A DNA stretch of 64,000 nucleotides from PALSA-911 sp963743035 (GTDB taxonomy: Bacteria; Pseudomonadota; Alphaproteobacteria; Acetobacterales; Acetobacteraceae), in the NCBI GenBank assembly GCA_963743035.1, contig CAVUOB010000018.1, positions 434,001-498,000 of the forward strand, in the 5' to 3' direction. Positions 24,568 through 33,444 of the stretch are shown here, in pieces. The notes below the pieces were generated by a model. That model was not told the origin of the DNA, did not search any database, and was given only the letters and a program-made list of their open reading frames with translations. Position 1 is the first letter of the stretch; the number at the start of each line of letters is the position of its first letter. A program made the translations under genes and the position numbers.

Positions 24568-24625
24568 CCTGCCGCCCGGTTACGGGCAAAAGCCAGGCGG
24601 GCGAAAGCCCGGCCTGGGCCTACCA

Positions 24626-24653
24626 GGGGCCGCACATCGTGCGGCCCCTTTTT
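24626..24653 (+). terminator. Rho-independent terminator of rplM-rpsI
   Basis: GGGGCCGCAC (24626-24635), loop ATC, GTGCGGCCCC (24639-24648), then TTTTT. A perfect 10-bp stem with U-tract. Confidence 0.95.
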
Positions 24654-24710
24654 CTTGCCTAATCGCCGCTCATGGGTGGAAACTCCCGGCAATAAAACGG
24701 GAGGGGCTCC

Positions 24711-25509
24711 ATGGAACTGACGCCGGCGCAGCGCGCGCAGTACCGAGCGGGACGGCTATCTGATCTTTCCCGATCTTTTCTCCGCCGCGGAGGTCGCTGT
24801 GCTGCGCCAGGAAGTCGCGCGGCTGTCGCAGATCCATGGCGAGGAGGTGGTCCGCGAACATTCCGGCGGCGTGAAAAGCCTGTTCCGCGTGCACGAGACC
24901 GACGGCGCCACGCGATCGGCCCCGTTCCGCGCCCTGGTGCGCACCCCGAGGGTGCTGCGGCCGGTGCAGCAGGTGCTCGGCACCGAGGAAGTCTATGTCT
25001 ACCACACCAAGATCAACGCCAAGCCGGCGATCGAGGGCACCCACTGGATGTGGCACCAGGACTACAATTCCTGGAGCCGGGATGGCTGCCCGCGGCCGGA
25101 CATGGCGACGTTCAATGTCATGCTGAACGACACCAGCGAATTCAGCGGCGGGCTGTACATCATTCCCGGCAGCCACCGGCTCGGCCTGCTGGACAGCGTG
25201 CAGGACCGATCCACCTCCTACAAGCTCTGGTCGATCCCCCGGGAGAAGATGATCGAGGTGCTTCGCGCCTCGCCCCCGCCGGTGCCGGTCACCGGGCGCG
25301 CCGGGACGGCGGTGCTGTTCCACTGCAACGTGCTGCACGCCTCCGGGCATAATCTGTCGGCGGAGGACCGCTGGCACATCTATGTCTCGTGCAACGCGGT
25401 CGCCAACCGGCCGGTGCTCGGGCCCAATCCGCGGCCGGACTGGGTCGTGTCGCGCAACTGGCATCCGTTGCCGATGGAGGACGATTCCGGCGTCACCCGG
25501 GCGGCCTGA
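24711..25509 (+). CDS. Phytanoyl-CoA dioxygenase (PhyH) family protein, frame broken by +1 base
   Basis: Fe(II)/2-oxoglutarate-dependent hydroxylase family, about 265 aa when corrected. The true start is ATG 24711 behind GGGAGGGG. Reading MELTPAQRAQY, the frame breaks after TAC (24741-24743): one extra C at 24743/24744 is followed in the next frame by ERDGYLIFPDLFSAAEVAVLRQE, the standard PhyH N-terminus, which continues intact to 25509. The intact part has the iron facial triad: HQD (in MWHQDYNSWSRDG) and the distal His of LHASGHN, and the 2OG-binding Arg region. An uninterrupted frame exists only from 24799. Either a sequence error or a real mutation. Substrate unknown. Confidence 0.8.
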
Positions 25510-25629
25510 TCGCGGGGCGTACGGTGTGTTGCGCCGCGCGGCTGGTTGTTACGCTACGCGGGCTGGTTGTTGCGCGGTGCTGCCGGGCTCTGTTAGGGAA
25601 TAGCGGCTTTATTCAACTCCGGGTGCCAA

Positions 25630-26868
25630 GTGTCCGAGATGTCCGAGACCTCTCTCCCACGCCAGGCTACTCCGGGGGGGCTCCCCGAGACGGCAGCCAG
25701 GCCGGTCCGGGCGGCGGTGGTCAAGCCACCCCGCGATTACCGGCTGGATTTCTTCCGCGGCATCGCCCTGGTCTTCATTTTCATCGACCATATCCCCGAC
25801 AACAAGTTCCGCTACGCCACCCTGCGCTCCTTCGCCTTTTCCGACGCGGCGGAGCTGTTCATCTTCATCTCCGGCTTCACCGCCGCCCTGGTCTATGGCC
25901 GGGCGATGACGCGCGACGGCTTCCTGATGGCCGCGGCACGGATCTATCGCCGGGTCTGGCAGCTCTACACCGCGCATCTCTGCCTGTTCCTGATCTTCAG
26001 CGCCGAGGTCTCCTACACGGTGCTGCATTTCAACAACCCGCTCTTCGCCGACGAGCTGAAGGTGGGCAACTTCCTCGACGATCCGGCCGCGACGATCCTG
26101 CATGTGCTGACCCTGGGCTTCCAGCCGAGCTACCTGGACATCCTGCCGCTCTATATCTTCCTGCTCGGGATATTCCCGCTGGTGCTGGCGGCGCTGCGGA
26201 TCAATCTGTGGCTGGCGGTGCTGCCTTCCATCGCCATCTATGCCGCGGCGCGGATCCTGGGCCTGTCCATGCCGGGCTACCCGGAAGGGCGGTTCTGGTA
26301 TTTCAATCCCTTCGCCTGGCAGCTTCTGTTCGTCATCGCCGCCGCCTTCGGCTTCGCCGAGGCGGAGGGCCGCAAGCTGCTGCCCGACAGCCGCTGGCTG
26401 CTCTGGGCCTGTCTGGCCTTCGTCGCGGTCGGCGGCGTGATCGAGATCACCTGGACGCTGCACGAAATGACGGGTTGGTTTCCGGCACTTCTCTACCGTC
26501 AGCTCTGGCCGATCAACAAAAGCAATCTGCCGCTGGCCAGGCTTTTCAGCATGCTGGCCATCGCCGTCGTGGTCGGCCGCTACGTGCCGCGCAATGCCTG
26601 GTTCCTGACCAGCCGGGCCGGCTGGCTGGCAGTGCTGTGCGGACAGAACTCGCTCGAGATCTTCTGCCTGAGCATCCTGCTCTCGGTTCTCGCGAACATG
26701 GCGCAGACCATCTACGGCACGTCGCTGCCGGTCCAGATCGTCACCAACTGCACGGGAATTGCCATCATGCTGAGTTTGGGGCTGCTGATGGCCTGGTTCG
26801 ATGGCGGCGGGAAGCTGCCCGCCCGGCCGCGCCCGGCACCGACCATCCAGCCCGGGGGGGCGGAATAA
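25630..26868 (+). CDS. OpgC-family membrane acyltransferase
   Basis: Multi-pass inner-membrane protein, 412 aa, of the OpgC_C family, whose named member succinylates periplasmic glucans. It opens with a soluble stretch of about 35 residues, then RLDFFRGIALVFIFIDHIPDN, the family's first-helix signature with catalytic-type His, followed by DAAELFIFISGFTAALVYG and roughly nine more hydrophobic segments. A GTG start at 25630 is used; an ATG 9 bases later is possible. The stop overlaps the start of the next gene (TAATG), so this and the SGNH hydrolase are translationally coupled. Confidence 0.85.
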   Translation: MSEMSETSLPRQATPGGLPETAARPVRAAVVKPPRDYRLDFFRGIALVFIFIDHIPDNKFRYATLRSFAFSDAAELFIFISGFTAALVYGRAMTRDGFLMAAARIYRRVWQLYTAHLCLFLIFSAEVSYTVLHFNNPLFADELKVGNFLDDPAATILHVLTLGFQPSYLDILPLYIFLLGIFPLVLAALRINLWLAVLPSIAIYAAARILGLSMPGYPEGRFWYFNPFAWQLLFVIAAAFGFAEAEGRKLLPDSRWLLWACLAFVAVGGVIEITWTLHEMTGWFPALLYRQLWPINKSNLPLARLFSMLAIAVVVGRYVPRNAWFLTSRAGWLAVLCGQNSLEIFCLSILLSVLANMAQTIYGTSLPVQIVTNCTGIAIMLSLGLLMAWFDGGGKLPARPRPAPTIQPGGAE

Positions 26869-27611
26869 TGGCTGGCAGGACCGGCGTGCTGCGGACGGCT
26901 GCGGCCGCGGCTTGGCTGCTGGCGCTCGCCGCTCCCGCGCGGGCCGACGACATTCCCTGCACCGTGCCGGCCGGGCTGGAGTTCACCGGTCTTTCATTGC
27001 CGCAAAGCCGGAGCCAGTTCACGGACGGCAAGCGCCTGGTGGTGCTGGTGATCGGCGGCGCGTCGATGACCGGCGCCGCCGCCGGGGGGCGTGCCTACTC
27101 GCTGCCGGTACGGTTGCAGGCGCGGCTGCGCGCCGACTTCCCGGGCAGGGACATCGAGGTGCTGGGCCAGAATATCTCCGGCGGTTCGCGCGCCGCGGCC
27201 GAGCGGATGGCCGCGAGCATTCGCGACGCGGGCGCTAAGCTGGTGGTGTGGGAAACCGGATCGCACGCGGCGGCGGCCGGCGATGACCTGGAGACGTTCG
27301 GCACCAATCTGGAAACCGGGATCAACGCGGCCAAGGATGCCGGGGCTGATATCATCCTGGTGGACCTGCAATACGCGCCGAGCCTCGCGCGGGTGATGAA
27401 CCAGGCGCCCTATGGGGACGCTATCCGTGGCGCGGCCGAGATGGCGGCGATCCCGATGCTGCACCGGTTCGAGTTGATGCATGCCTGGAGCGACAGCGGC
27501 GAGCTCGATTTCGACACCGAAAATGCCGCCGATCGCGTGAAAGTGGCGCGCAGGCTGTATGACTGCCTCGCCGCCATGCTCGCGTCCGGCATTGCCGAGG
27601 CGCTGCGCTGA
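26868..27611 (+). CDS. SGNH/GDSL-type hydrolase, exported
   Basis: Secreted 247-aa protein with a signal peptide (residues about 1-25, LLALAAPARA then DDIPC). The hydrolase part begins LVVLVIGGASMTGAAAGGRAYSLP, where the GGAS stretch occupies the GDSL block-I nucleophile position, followed by IEVLGQNISGGSRAAAERM (block II Gly) and LVVWETGSHAAA in the block III position (Asn replaced by Ser-His). Start codon overlaps the OpgC stop by one base. Together with the acyltransferase it suggests acyl-group trimming of a periplasmic glycan (inference). Confidence 0.72.
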   Translation: MAGRTGVLRTAAAAAWLLALAAPARADDIPCTVPAGLEFTGLSLPQSRSQFTDGKRLVVLVIGGASMTGAAAGGRAYSLPVRLQARLRADFPGRDIEVLGQNISGGSRAAAERMAASIRDAGAKLVVWETGSHAAAAGDDLETFGTNLETGINAAKDAGADIILVDLQYAPSLARVMNQAPYGDAIRGAAEMAAIPMLHRFELMHAWSDSGELDFDTENAADRVKVARRLYDCLAAMLASGIAEALR

Positions 27612-27742
27612 CGCCCGCACCCGCCCGGCGCCGGCCATGCGCCGCACTCCGGGCCGCTCACGCCAGGGCCCCGATCCTGGCCTGTTGCGCCATCCTGGTC
27701 TGTCTCGCCTTCGCCTCCATCGCGGCCAGGGCGGGCGAGATC

Positions 27743-28570
27743 ATGAGGGTCGATTTCCCCGCCCCCGCGCTCAACCGCGACCTGCACTACAACGTGTATC
27801 TGCCGGACGGCTATGCCGAGGGGCGGCAGAATTATCCGGTGCTCTATCTGCTGCACGGCTATGGCGAGGACGGCGAGGAATGGATCACCAAGGGCAATCT
27901 GGTGGAGATGATCGACCAGCTGATCGCCTCCGGCGCGATCCCGCCCTGCCTGGTGGTGATGCCCTCGGCCGGCAATAGCTGGTACATCGACCGCCAGGAG
28001 AGAATGGAAACCGCGATCATCCAGGACCTGATCCCGGATGTGGACCGGCGCTTCCATACCGTCTCGCGCCGCGACGGAAGGTTGATCGCCGGCGAGTCCA
28101 TGGGCGGCTATGGCGCGCTGCGCTTCGTGCTGAAATATCCGGAACTGTTCCAGGCTGCGGCCCTGCTCAGTCCCGCAATCTACGTGCCGCAGCCGCCAAA
28201 GGATTCCGGCGCCCGCCGCTCCCCGGCGTTCCAGACCGATGGCCAGTTCGATCCGGCGATCTGGACCGCGTTCAACTACCCGCCCTTGATCGCCGGCTTC
28301 CTGGCCAAGCATATCGAGCTGCCGATCTATCTCGGTTGCGGCAGCCAGGACCAGTTCAACATCGATATCCATATGGCCAAGCTGTATATCCAATGGCTCC
28401 GGCACGGCTGGAGCGCGCGCTGGCGCCTTGCGGTGGGGGGGCATGATTTCGTGCTTTGGCGCAAGCTGGCGCCGGCCGCGCTGACCTTCATCTTCAAGCG
28501 CGCCAGCGGGCCGGAGGCGCATCTGGCCGCGCCGGTCACCGACAGGGTCGAGGTCGCGGCACCGGGTTGA
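27743..28570 (+). CDS. Alpha/beta-hydrolase esterase (esterase D-like), N-terminus uncertain
   Basis: A 275-aa serine esterase. Nucleophile elbow GESMGGYGAL, acid in CGSQDQFNID and His in GGHDFVLWRK make a full triad; LYLLHGYGEDGEEW supplies the oxyanion loop. ATG 27743 is used, but the same frame reads upstream through ILACCAILVCLAFASIAARA, a clear signal peptide with no in-frame ATG. An ATG at 27637 is one base out of frame, so a single extra base (for example in the CCCC near 27673) would join MRRTPGRSRQ to this leader. The mature enzyme is therefore probably periplasmic, part of the OpgC/SGNH group. Confidence 0.78.
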   Translation: MRVDFPAPALNRDLHYNVYLPDGYAEGRQNYPVLYLLHGYGEDGEEWITKGNLVEMIDQLIASGAIPPCLVVMPSAGNSWYIDRQERMETAIIQDLIPDVDRRFHTVSRRDGRLIAGESMGGYGALRFVLKYPELFQAAALLSPAIYVPQPPKDSGARRSPAFQTDGQFDPAIWTAFNYPPLIAGFLAKHIELPIYLGCGSQDQFNIDIHMAKLYIQWLRHGWSARWRLAVGGHDFVLWRKLAPAALTFIFKRASGPEAHLAAPVTDRVEVAAPG

Positions 28571-28709
28571 CCGCCCGGCGGCGCCGCATTGCAGCAAACC
28601 ATTTCCGCCGCTTGCGTTTTCCCTCGCGCGCGGCAAACGATAGGGCGTTCCGGGCTCGTTCATGCTGATTTCAGGCGTGCCGATTTCGGGGCTTTCGCAG
28701 GGGGCATTC

Positions 28710-29663
28710 ATGGCCAGCAACATCTCTTCCGTGTTCATCGACGGCGAAGCCGGCACCACCGGGCTTGGCATCCGCGACCGGCTGCGCGCGGTTGGCGAGA
28801 TCGAGTTGAAGAGCCTGCCCGACGCGCTGCGCAAGGATCCTGCCGCGCGACGCGACATCATGGCGGAGGTCGACCTGGTCGTGCTGTGCCTGCCGGACGA
28901 CGCGGCGAAGGAGTCGACCGCGCTGGCCGAGAGCCTGGGCAGCGACGCGCCGAAGCTGCTGGACGCCAGCACCGCGCATCGTGTCGATCCGGACTGGGCC
29001 TACGGGTTTCCGGAGATGCTGCCCGGCCAGGCGCAGAAGATCGCCGCCGCCGCCAAGGTGGCGAATCCCGGCTGCTACCCGACCGGCGCGATCGCGCTGC
29101 TGCGTCCGCTGGTCGATGCCGGCCTGCTGCCGCCCGACTATCCCGTCAGCATCAACGCCGTCAGCGGCTATTCCGGCGGCGGCAAGGCGATGATCCAGGC
29201 GCATGAGACGACCCATGGGCCGGCTTTCGAGCTGTATGGCCTTGGCCTCGAGCACAAGCACGTGGCGGAGACCCAGCTCTATGGCGGCCTGACGCGCCGG
29301 CCGATCTTCGTGCCTTCCGTCGGGCATTTCCGCCAGGGCATGCTGGTGTCGGTGCCGCTGCATCTGGACACGCTGCCGGGCAAGCCCAGCGGGGCGGATC
29401 TGCGCGCAGTGCTGGCGGCCCATTTCAAGGGCTGCGCGCTGGTGACGGTGGAGGTCCCGCCGGCCGACGGCAAGCTGGAGCCGGAGGCGCTGAACGATAC
29501 CGACCGGCTGGAATTGCGGGTACACGCCAATGAGGCGCGCCGGCAGGCGGTGCTGGTGGCGCGGCTGGACAATCTGGGCAAGGGCGCATCCGGCGCCGCG
29601 GTGCAGAATATCGGCCTGATGCTGGGGCTGAACGCAAAGGCAGGGGAAGCTGTCCATGGATGA
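28710..29663 (+). CDS. argC: N-acetyl-gamma-glutamyl-phosphate reductase, type 2
   Basis: NADPH-dependent third step of arginine biosynthesis. 317 aa from ATG 28710, chosen because the Rossmann motif FIDGEAGTTGLGI follows and GGGGG precedes it; an in-frame extension to 28662 adds only unrelated residues. Catalytic Cys122 lies in VANPGCYPTGA; the active-site His is in EHKHVAE. Length and the GEAGTTG motif mark the shorter type 2 form. In many alphaproteobacteria argC sits right after rpsI; here 4 kb of other genes separate them. Confidence 0.93.
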   Translation: MASNISSVFIDGEAGTTGLGIRDRLRAVGEIELKSLPDALRKDPAARRDIMAEVDLVVLCLPDDAAKESTALAESLGSDAPKLLDASTAHRVDPDWAYGFPEMLPGQAQKIAAAAKVANPGCYPTGAIALLRPLVDAGLLPPDYPVSINAVSGYSGGGKAMIQAHETTHGPAFELYGLGLEHKHVAETQLYGGLTRRPIFVPSVGHFRQGMLVSVPLHLDTLPGKPSGADLRAVLAAHFKGCALVTVEVPPADGKLEPEALNDTDRLELRVHANEARRQAVLVARLDNLGKGASGAAVQNIGLMLGLNAKAGEAVHG

Positions 29664-30228
29664 GGATTTTGCCGCCGAGGGAATTGCCGCCTTCGGGCGC
29701 GGGCCGGTCTACAGCTTCGAGGGCAACACCCCCCGCATAGCGCCGGACGCGTTCATCGCCCCGAGCGCGGCGGTGATCGGCAATGTGGAGATCGGCTCGC
29801 GCTCCAGCGTGTGGTTCCACTGCGTGCTGCGCGGCGACACCAACCTCATCCGCATCGGTGCGCGCTGCAACATTCAGGACGGCACCATCATCCATGTCGA
29901 TCGCGACGAATTCGCCACCATCATCGGCGACGATGTCAGCATCGGGCACGCCGCCATCGTGCATGCCTGCACCCTGAAGAACCGCGCCTTCGTGGCGATG
30001 GGGGCGACGATCATGGACGGCTCGGTGATCGAGGAGGGCGGCATGCTCGGCGCCGGCGCCCTGTTGCCGCCCGGCAAGGTGATCGGCCCGAACGAGCTCT
30101 GGCTGGGCTCTCCGGCCAAGCTGAAGCGCGTGATGACGGCCGAGGAACGCGCCGGATGGGACAACACGGCGGTGCATTATGCCGAGCTGGCGGCGCGCTT
30201 CCGGGCCGGGTTGCGCCCGGCCGGGTAA
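29656..30228 (+). CDS. Gamma-class carbonic anhydrase family protein
   Basis: Left-handed beta-helix hexapeptide-repeat protein, 190 aa. Repeats run from about residue 28 (IAPSAAVIGNVEIGSRSSVW) to 140. Zinc His ligands are expected in IIHVDRD and IGHAAIVHACTL, all present. Members act as carbonic anhydrases or as zinc-binding structural proteins. Its ATG overlaps the argC stop by 8 bases, so it is co-translated with argC. Confidence 0.88.
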   Translation: MDEDFAAEGIAAFGRGPVYSFEGNTPRIAPDAFIAPSAAVIGNVEIGSRSSVWFHCVLRGDTNLIRIGARCNIQDGTIIHVDRDEFATIIGDDVSIGHAAIVHACTLKNRAFVAMGATIMDGSVIEEGGMLGAGALLPPGKVIGPNELWLGSPAKLKRVMTAEERAGWDNTAVHYAELAARFRAGLRPAG

Positions 30229-30295
30229 CGGCGGCCTGGGTGCAAAGATGAACGCGCGACTGCATCGGCTGTTGATGGCGTTACAGTCGCAATGT

Positions 30296-30326
30296 ATGAT
30301 ACAAGAACGACTCATGGTTGTATCAT
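30296..30326. promoter_or_regulatory. Perfect 9-bp inverted repeat, candidate operator
   Basis: ATGATACAA (30296-30304) and TTGTATCAT (30318-30326), 13-bp spacer, in a locally AT-rich patch about 100 bp before the glycosyltransferase start. Could be a repressor operator or a transcript hairpin. Confidence 0.45.
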
Positions 30327-30422
30327 GCTGCGGCGAGGCGCGTGGTTGGGATCTGTCGTTCTGTCGCCCTGGGTGAGTGGCCCCCGCACGGAAACGGCAT
30401 CGGCGATGACCGGGTTCAGCGC

Positions 30423-31277
30423 ATGACCGAACGCCCCCGCCTGAGCGCTTTCGTCGTCTCGTACAACCGGGCGCCGGTGATCGCGACCTGCCTGAAGGCG
30501 CTCGCCTTCGCCGATGAGGTCGTCCTCGTCGACAAATCATCCACCGACGCGACCGTGGCGTGCGCGGCAGGCCTGGCGGACCGGATCGTCCCGGTTCCCT
30601 GGTCGCCGACCGTGGAGGGCACAAGGGAATTCGCGCTGGCCCAGTGCAGCCATGACTGGATCCTGTTCCTCGATGACGACGAATGCCTGAGCCCGGAAGC
30701 GGTGCTGTTCATCGATGCCGAACTCCGCGCGCCGCGGGCCGATATTTATCGGTTCCCGCTGCGGCACTACATTCTCGGCGAGCATGACGAGCGCGCCTAT
30801 TACTGGCCGGAGCACCAGGTCCGGCTGTTCCGGCGCGGCGCGGTCGCGTTCAGCGCCACTGTGCATGGCGGGATCGTTCTGCGCTCGGACAGCCAGTATG
30901 CGATTCCGGCCGATGGCGGCGTGTGCATCCATCACCTTTCCCATGCCGACGTGACGCAATGGATCGAAAAGACCAATCGCTACACCGCCCAACTCGATCG
31001 GGTGCGCGCGGATGGCGCGGGGGCGGATCTGCTCGCCTATGCCCATGCCCGGATCGACGCCTGGTCGCAGCACGGCGAGGCGGCCGGGCCTGACGGTTAC
31101 CCCGCCGCGGTGGCGCTGCTGCGCGCGGTCTACGACATCGTCGACCGGCTCAAGGCCTGGGAGCAGGCGCGGGGTGCGGATGGCGCCGCACGCTTCGCGC
31201 AGATCTGCCGCGAACTCGATGCCGCCTATGGGAGCCGCCTGGCGCCGCTTGCCCGGCCAAGGCAGGGCCGGGCGTGA
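30423..31277 (+). CDS. Family 2 glycosyltransferase (WaaE/KdtX-like)
   Basis: Cytoplasmic GT-A sugar transferase, 284 aa from ATG 30423. N-terminal nucleotide-sugar domain: LSAFVVSYNRAPVIATCLKA, DEVVLVDKSSTDAT, and the metal motif in WILFLDDDECLSPEA. The arrangement resembles the LPS core glucosyltransferase WaaE group. Remaining residues (about 160-284) are a helical C-terminal part. No clear Shine-Dalgarno is visible. It is followed 29 bp later by a second glycosyltransferase. Confidence 0.82.
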   Translation: MTERPRLSAFVVSYNRAPVIATCLKALAFADEVVLVDKSSTDATVACAAGLADRIVPVPWSPTVEGTREFALAQCSHDWILFLDDDECLSPEAVLFIDAELRAPRADIYRFPLRHYILGEHDERAYYWPEHQVRLFRRGAVAFSATVHGGIVLRSDSQYAIPADGGVCIHHLSHADVTQWIEKTNRYTAQLDRVRADGAGADLLAYAHARIDAWSQHGEAAGPDGYPAAVALLRAVYDIVDRLKAWEQARGADGAARFAQICRELDAAYGSRLAPLARPRQGRA

Positions 31278-31306
31278 CCGCCCTTGCGCAAACGCGGTAA
31301 CGAGCG

Positions 31307-33370
31307 GTGACGCGCCTGCATCTGCTTCGCGCCGAGGACGGATCCTTCTCCTGCGAGGTGCCGGAGACTATCCGCAACCGCTGGAGCATTCTGCTGTTGC
31401 GCCCGGCCGGCCAGCGGCGCGACATGCCGGCGCGGATCCGGGTGCGCATGCAGGAAGATCCCGCCAGCAGCTTCGAAACCTATGTGCCGGCGCCATCCGG
31501 CCTGCCGGGTGTCGCCGGCCGGATGGCGGTGATTTACGTCGCGGGGGCGGCGTCCTCGCTGCATTTCGATCTGTTCGGCATCGCCGCATCGATGCAGCGC
31601 GTCGAACTGCGGCTGCTGCCGGTCTCCCGCACCGTGGCGGCCGGACTGTTCGCCCTGCGCCATCCGGTTCGCCTGGCGGGCGCATTGCGCGGCGGCGGGC
31701 ATGGCCTGTTCCGGCGCATCCGGACCGCGCTGGCCTTGCTGGCCGGCACCCCGTCGGGTCGGCGGTCCTATCGCCTCTGGATCGAGCTGTTCGACAGCTG
31801 GGGCCGCTCGGCAAGCCCGCAATCGCCGGCGCCGTCGATCGGCCTGGTGGTGCTGGAGGCAGGCGGTACCAAGGCCGGCCTGGATGCCACGCTGGAATCC
31901 GCAATGGCGCAGGCGGGCGCTGGCGCCCCGATCATCGTCCCCCGTGGCGGGTGCGCGGCCAGGCTGGTTGAGGAGTTGGCCAGGCACCACGCCGATTACA
32001 TCGCCGTGCTGCAAGCGGGCGAGGTCCTGCGGCCGCATGCGCTGGGCGCGATCGCCGCCGAGATCGCGGCCGCGGACGGGCTGGACGCCGTGTTCGCCGA
32101 TGAAGACACGCTGAATGCCGGGGAGCAGCGCCACGCCCCGCTGTTCAAGCCGGAAGCCAGTCACAGCCTGATGCTCTCGGGCACGCTGACCCGGGGCGTC
32201 TGGGTGTTCCGGCGTACCGATCTGCTGGAGCTGCTGCAGGAGGCGCCCGCGGCGGAGGGCGAGGTGTGGGCGGAAGCGCTGCGGCTCGCGGCCTGGCTGC
32301 GGCTGTACGAGCGGCCTGAAGCGCCGCGTACGCGCCGGCTGCCCTTCATCCTGACCCATCGCCGGGAAGACGTGGCGGCCGCGCCCGCGCCGGTCCTGGC
32401 CGGCATCGTGCGGCGGCACATCGCCCGCGCCGGTCTGCCGGCGACGGTCGGGCCCGAGGCGTTTCCGCTGCAGGTGCGTTTCCGCCTGCAGCCGTCGGCT
32501 CAGCCCATGGTCAGCCTGGTCGTGCCGACCGCGGCGCAGTCGCCGCATGTGACCGAGTGCCTGTCGGCGATCCTGGCACGGACCGAGTACGAACGGTTCG
32601 AGATGGTGCTCGTGGTCTCGCAGACCGCGGCTCTGGACGAGCGCCAGCTGCGGATCCTGGACCCGATCCTGCGCGATCCCAGGGTGCGGCTGGTATTGCT
32701 GAAGACCGCGTCCTTCAACTTCTCCCAGGCGAACAACGAGGGGATGCGGCATGCCAGCGGCACGCTGGTGTGCCTGCTGAACGACGACGTGGCACCGATG
32801 CGGCCGGACTGGCTGGCCGGCATGGCAGCCCACCTCGCCGATCCCCGCATCGGCGCCGTGGGCGCGAAGCTCTATTACCCCAACCGCACGATCCAGCACG
32901 GCGGCGTCGTCATCGGCCTGGCCGGGCTTGCCGCGCATGCCAACCGGATGCTGGCGCAGGGCGAACCCGGCTATGCCGGCCGCGCGATCCTCAACCAGGA
33001 GGTTTCGGCCGTGACCGGTGCCTGCCTGCTAGTCCGCCGGAGTCTGTACGACGCCCTGGGCGGTCTGGATGAGGCCTATCCGGTCGCCTACAACGACGTC
33101 GATTTCTGCCTGCGCATCCGCGAAGCCGGCTTCGGGATCGTGTTCTCCGCCCAGACGGAGATGTGGCATTCCGAATCGGTTTCGCTGCACCACCACTTCG
33201 CCGGCATCCGCGCCGGGCGGGAGGCGGGCGAATTGCTGCGCATGCGGGCACGCTGGGCCGATGTCTGCCGCAACGACCCGTTCCATAATCCGAACCTGTC
33301 GCAGGAGCGCGGCGCGGAATGGGAACTGGCCTTTCCGCCGCGGGTGCAGCCGCCCGGGGAAATTCTCTGA
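31307..33370 (+). CDS. Large two-domain family 2 glycosyltransferase
   Basis: 687 aa, GTG start. Residues 1-170 have no motif I recognise. About 180-340 looks like a first, reduced GT-A domain (DAVFADEDTL has the acidic motif). About 400-640 is a full GT-A domain: MVSLVVPTAAQSPHVTECL, FNFSQANNEGMRHASG, metal motif LNDDVAP near residue 492, VTGACLLVRRSLYDALGGLD and NDVDFCLRIREAGF. This architecture is common in O-antigen and exopolysaccharide rhamnosyl-type transferases. Probably acts with the gene before it on the same glycan. Confidence 0.8.
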   Translation: MTRLHLLRAEDGSFSCEVPETIRNRWSILLLRPAGQRRDMPARIRVRMQEDPASSFETYVPAPSGLPGVAGRMAVIYVAGAASSLHFDLFGIAASMQRVELRLLPVSRTVAAGLFALRHPVRLAGALRGGGHGLFRRIRTALALLAGTPSGRRSYRLWIELFDSWGRSASPQSPAPSIGLVVLEAGGTKAGLDATLESAMAQAGAGAPIIVPRGGCAARLVEELARHHADYIAVLQAGEVLRPHALGAIAAEIAAADGLDAVFADEDTLNAGEQRHAPLFKPEASHSLMLSGTLTRGVWVFRRTDLLELLQEAPAAEGEVWAEALRLAAWLRLYERPEAPRTRRLPFILTHRREDVAAAPAPVLAGIVRRHIARAGLPATVGPEAFPLQVRFRLQPSAQPMVSLVVPTAAQSPHVTECLSAILARTEYERFEMVLVVSQTAALDERQLRILDPILRDPRVRLVLLKTASFNFSQANNEGMRHASGTLVCLLNDDVAPMRPDWLAGMAAHLADPRIGAVGAKLYYPNRTIQHGGVVIGLAGLAAHANRMLAQGEPGYAGRAILNQEVSAVTGACLLVRRSLYDALGGLDEAYPVAYNDVDFCLRIREAGFGIVFSAQTEMWHSESVSLHHHFAGIRAGREAGELLRMRARWADVCRNDPFHNPNLSQERGAEWELAFPPRVQPPGEIL

Positions 33371-33444
33371 CCGGGGCCGTGCTTGCTGCCAGCCTTGCCT
33401 GTCTGCATGCTGGCGGCGAATGACGCACAGGGATCTCGCCGGAC

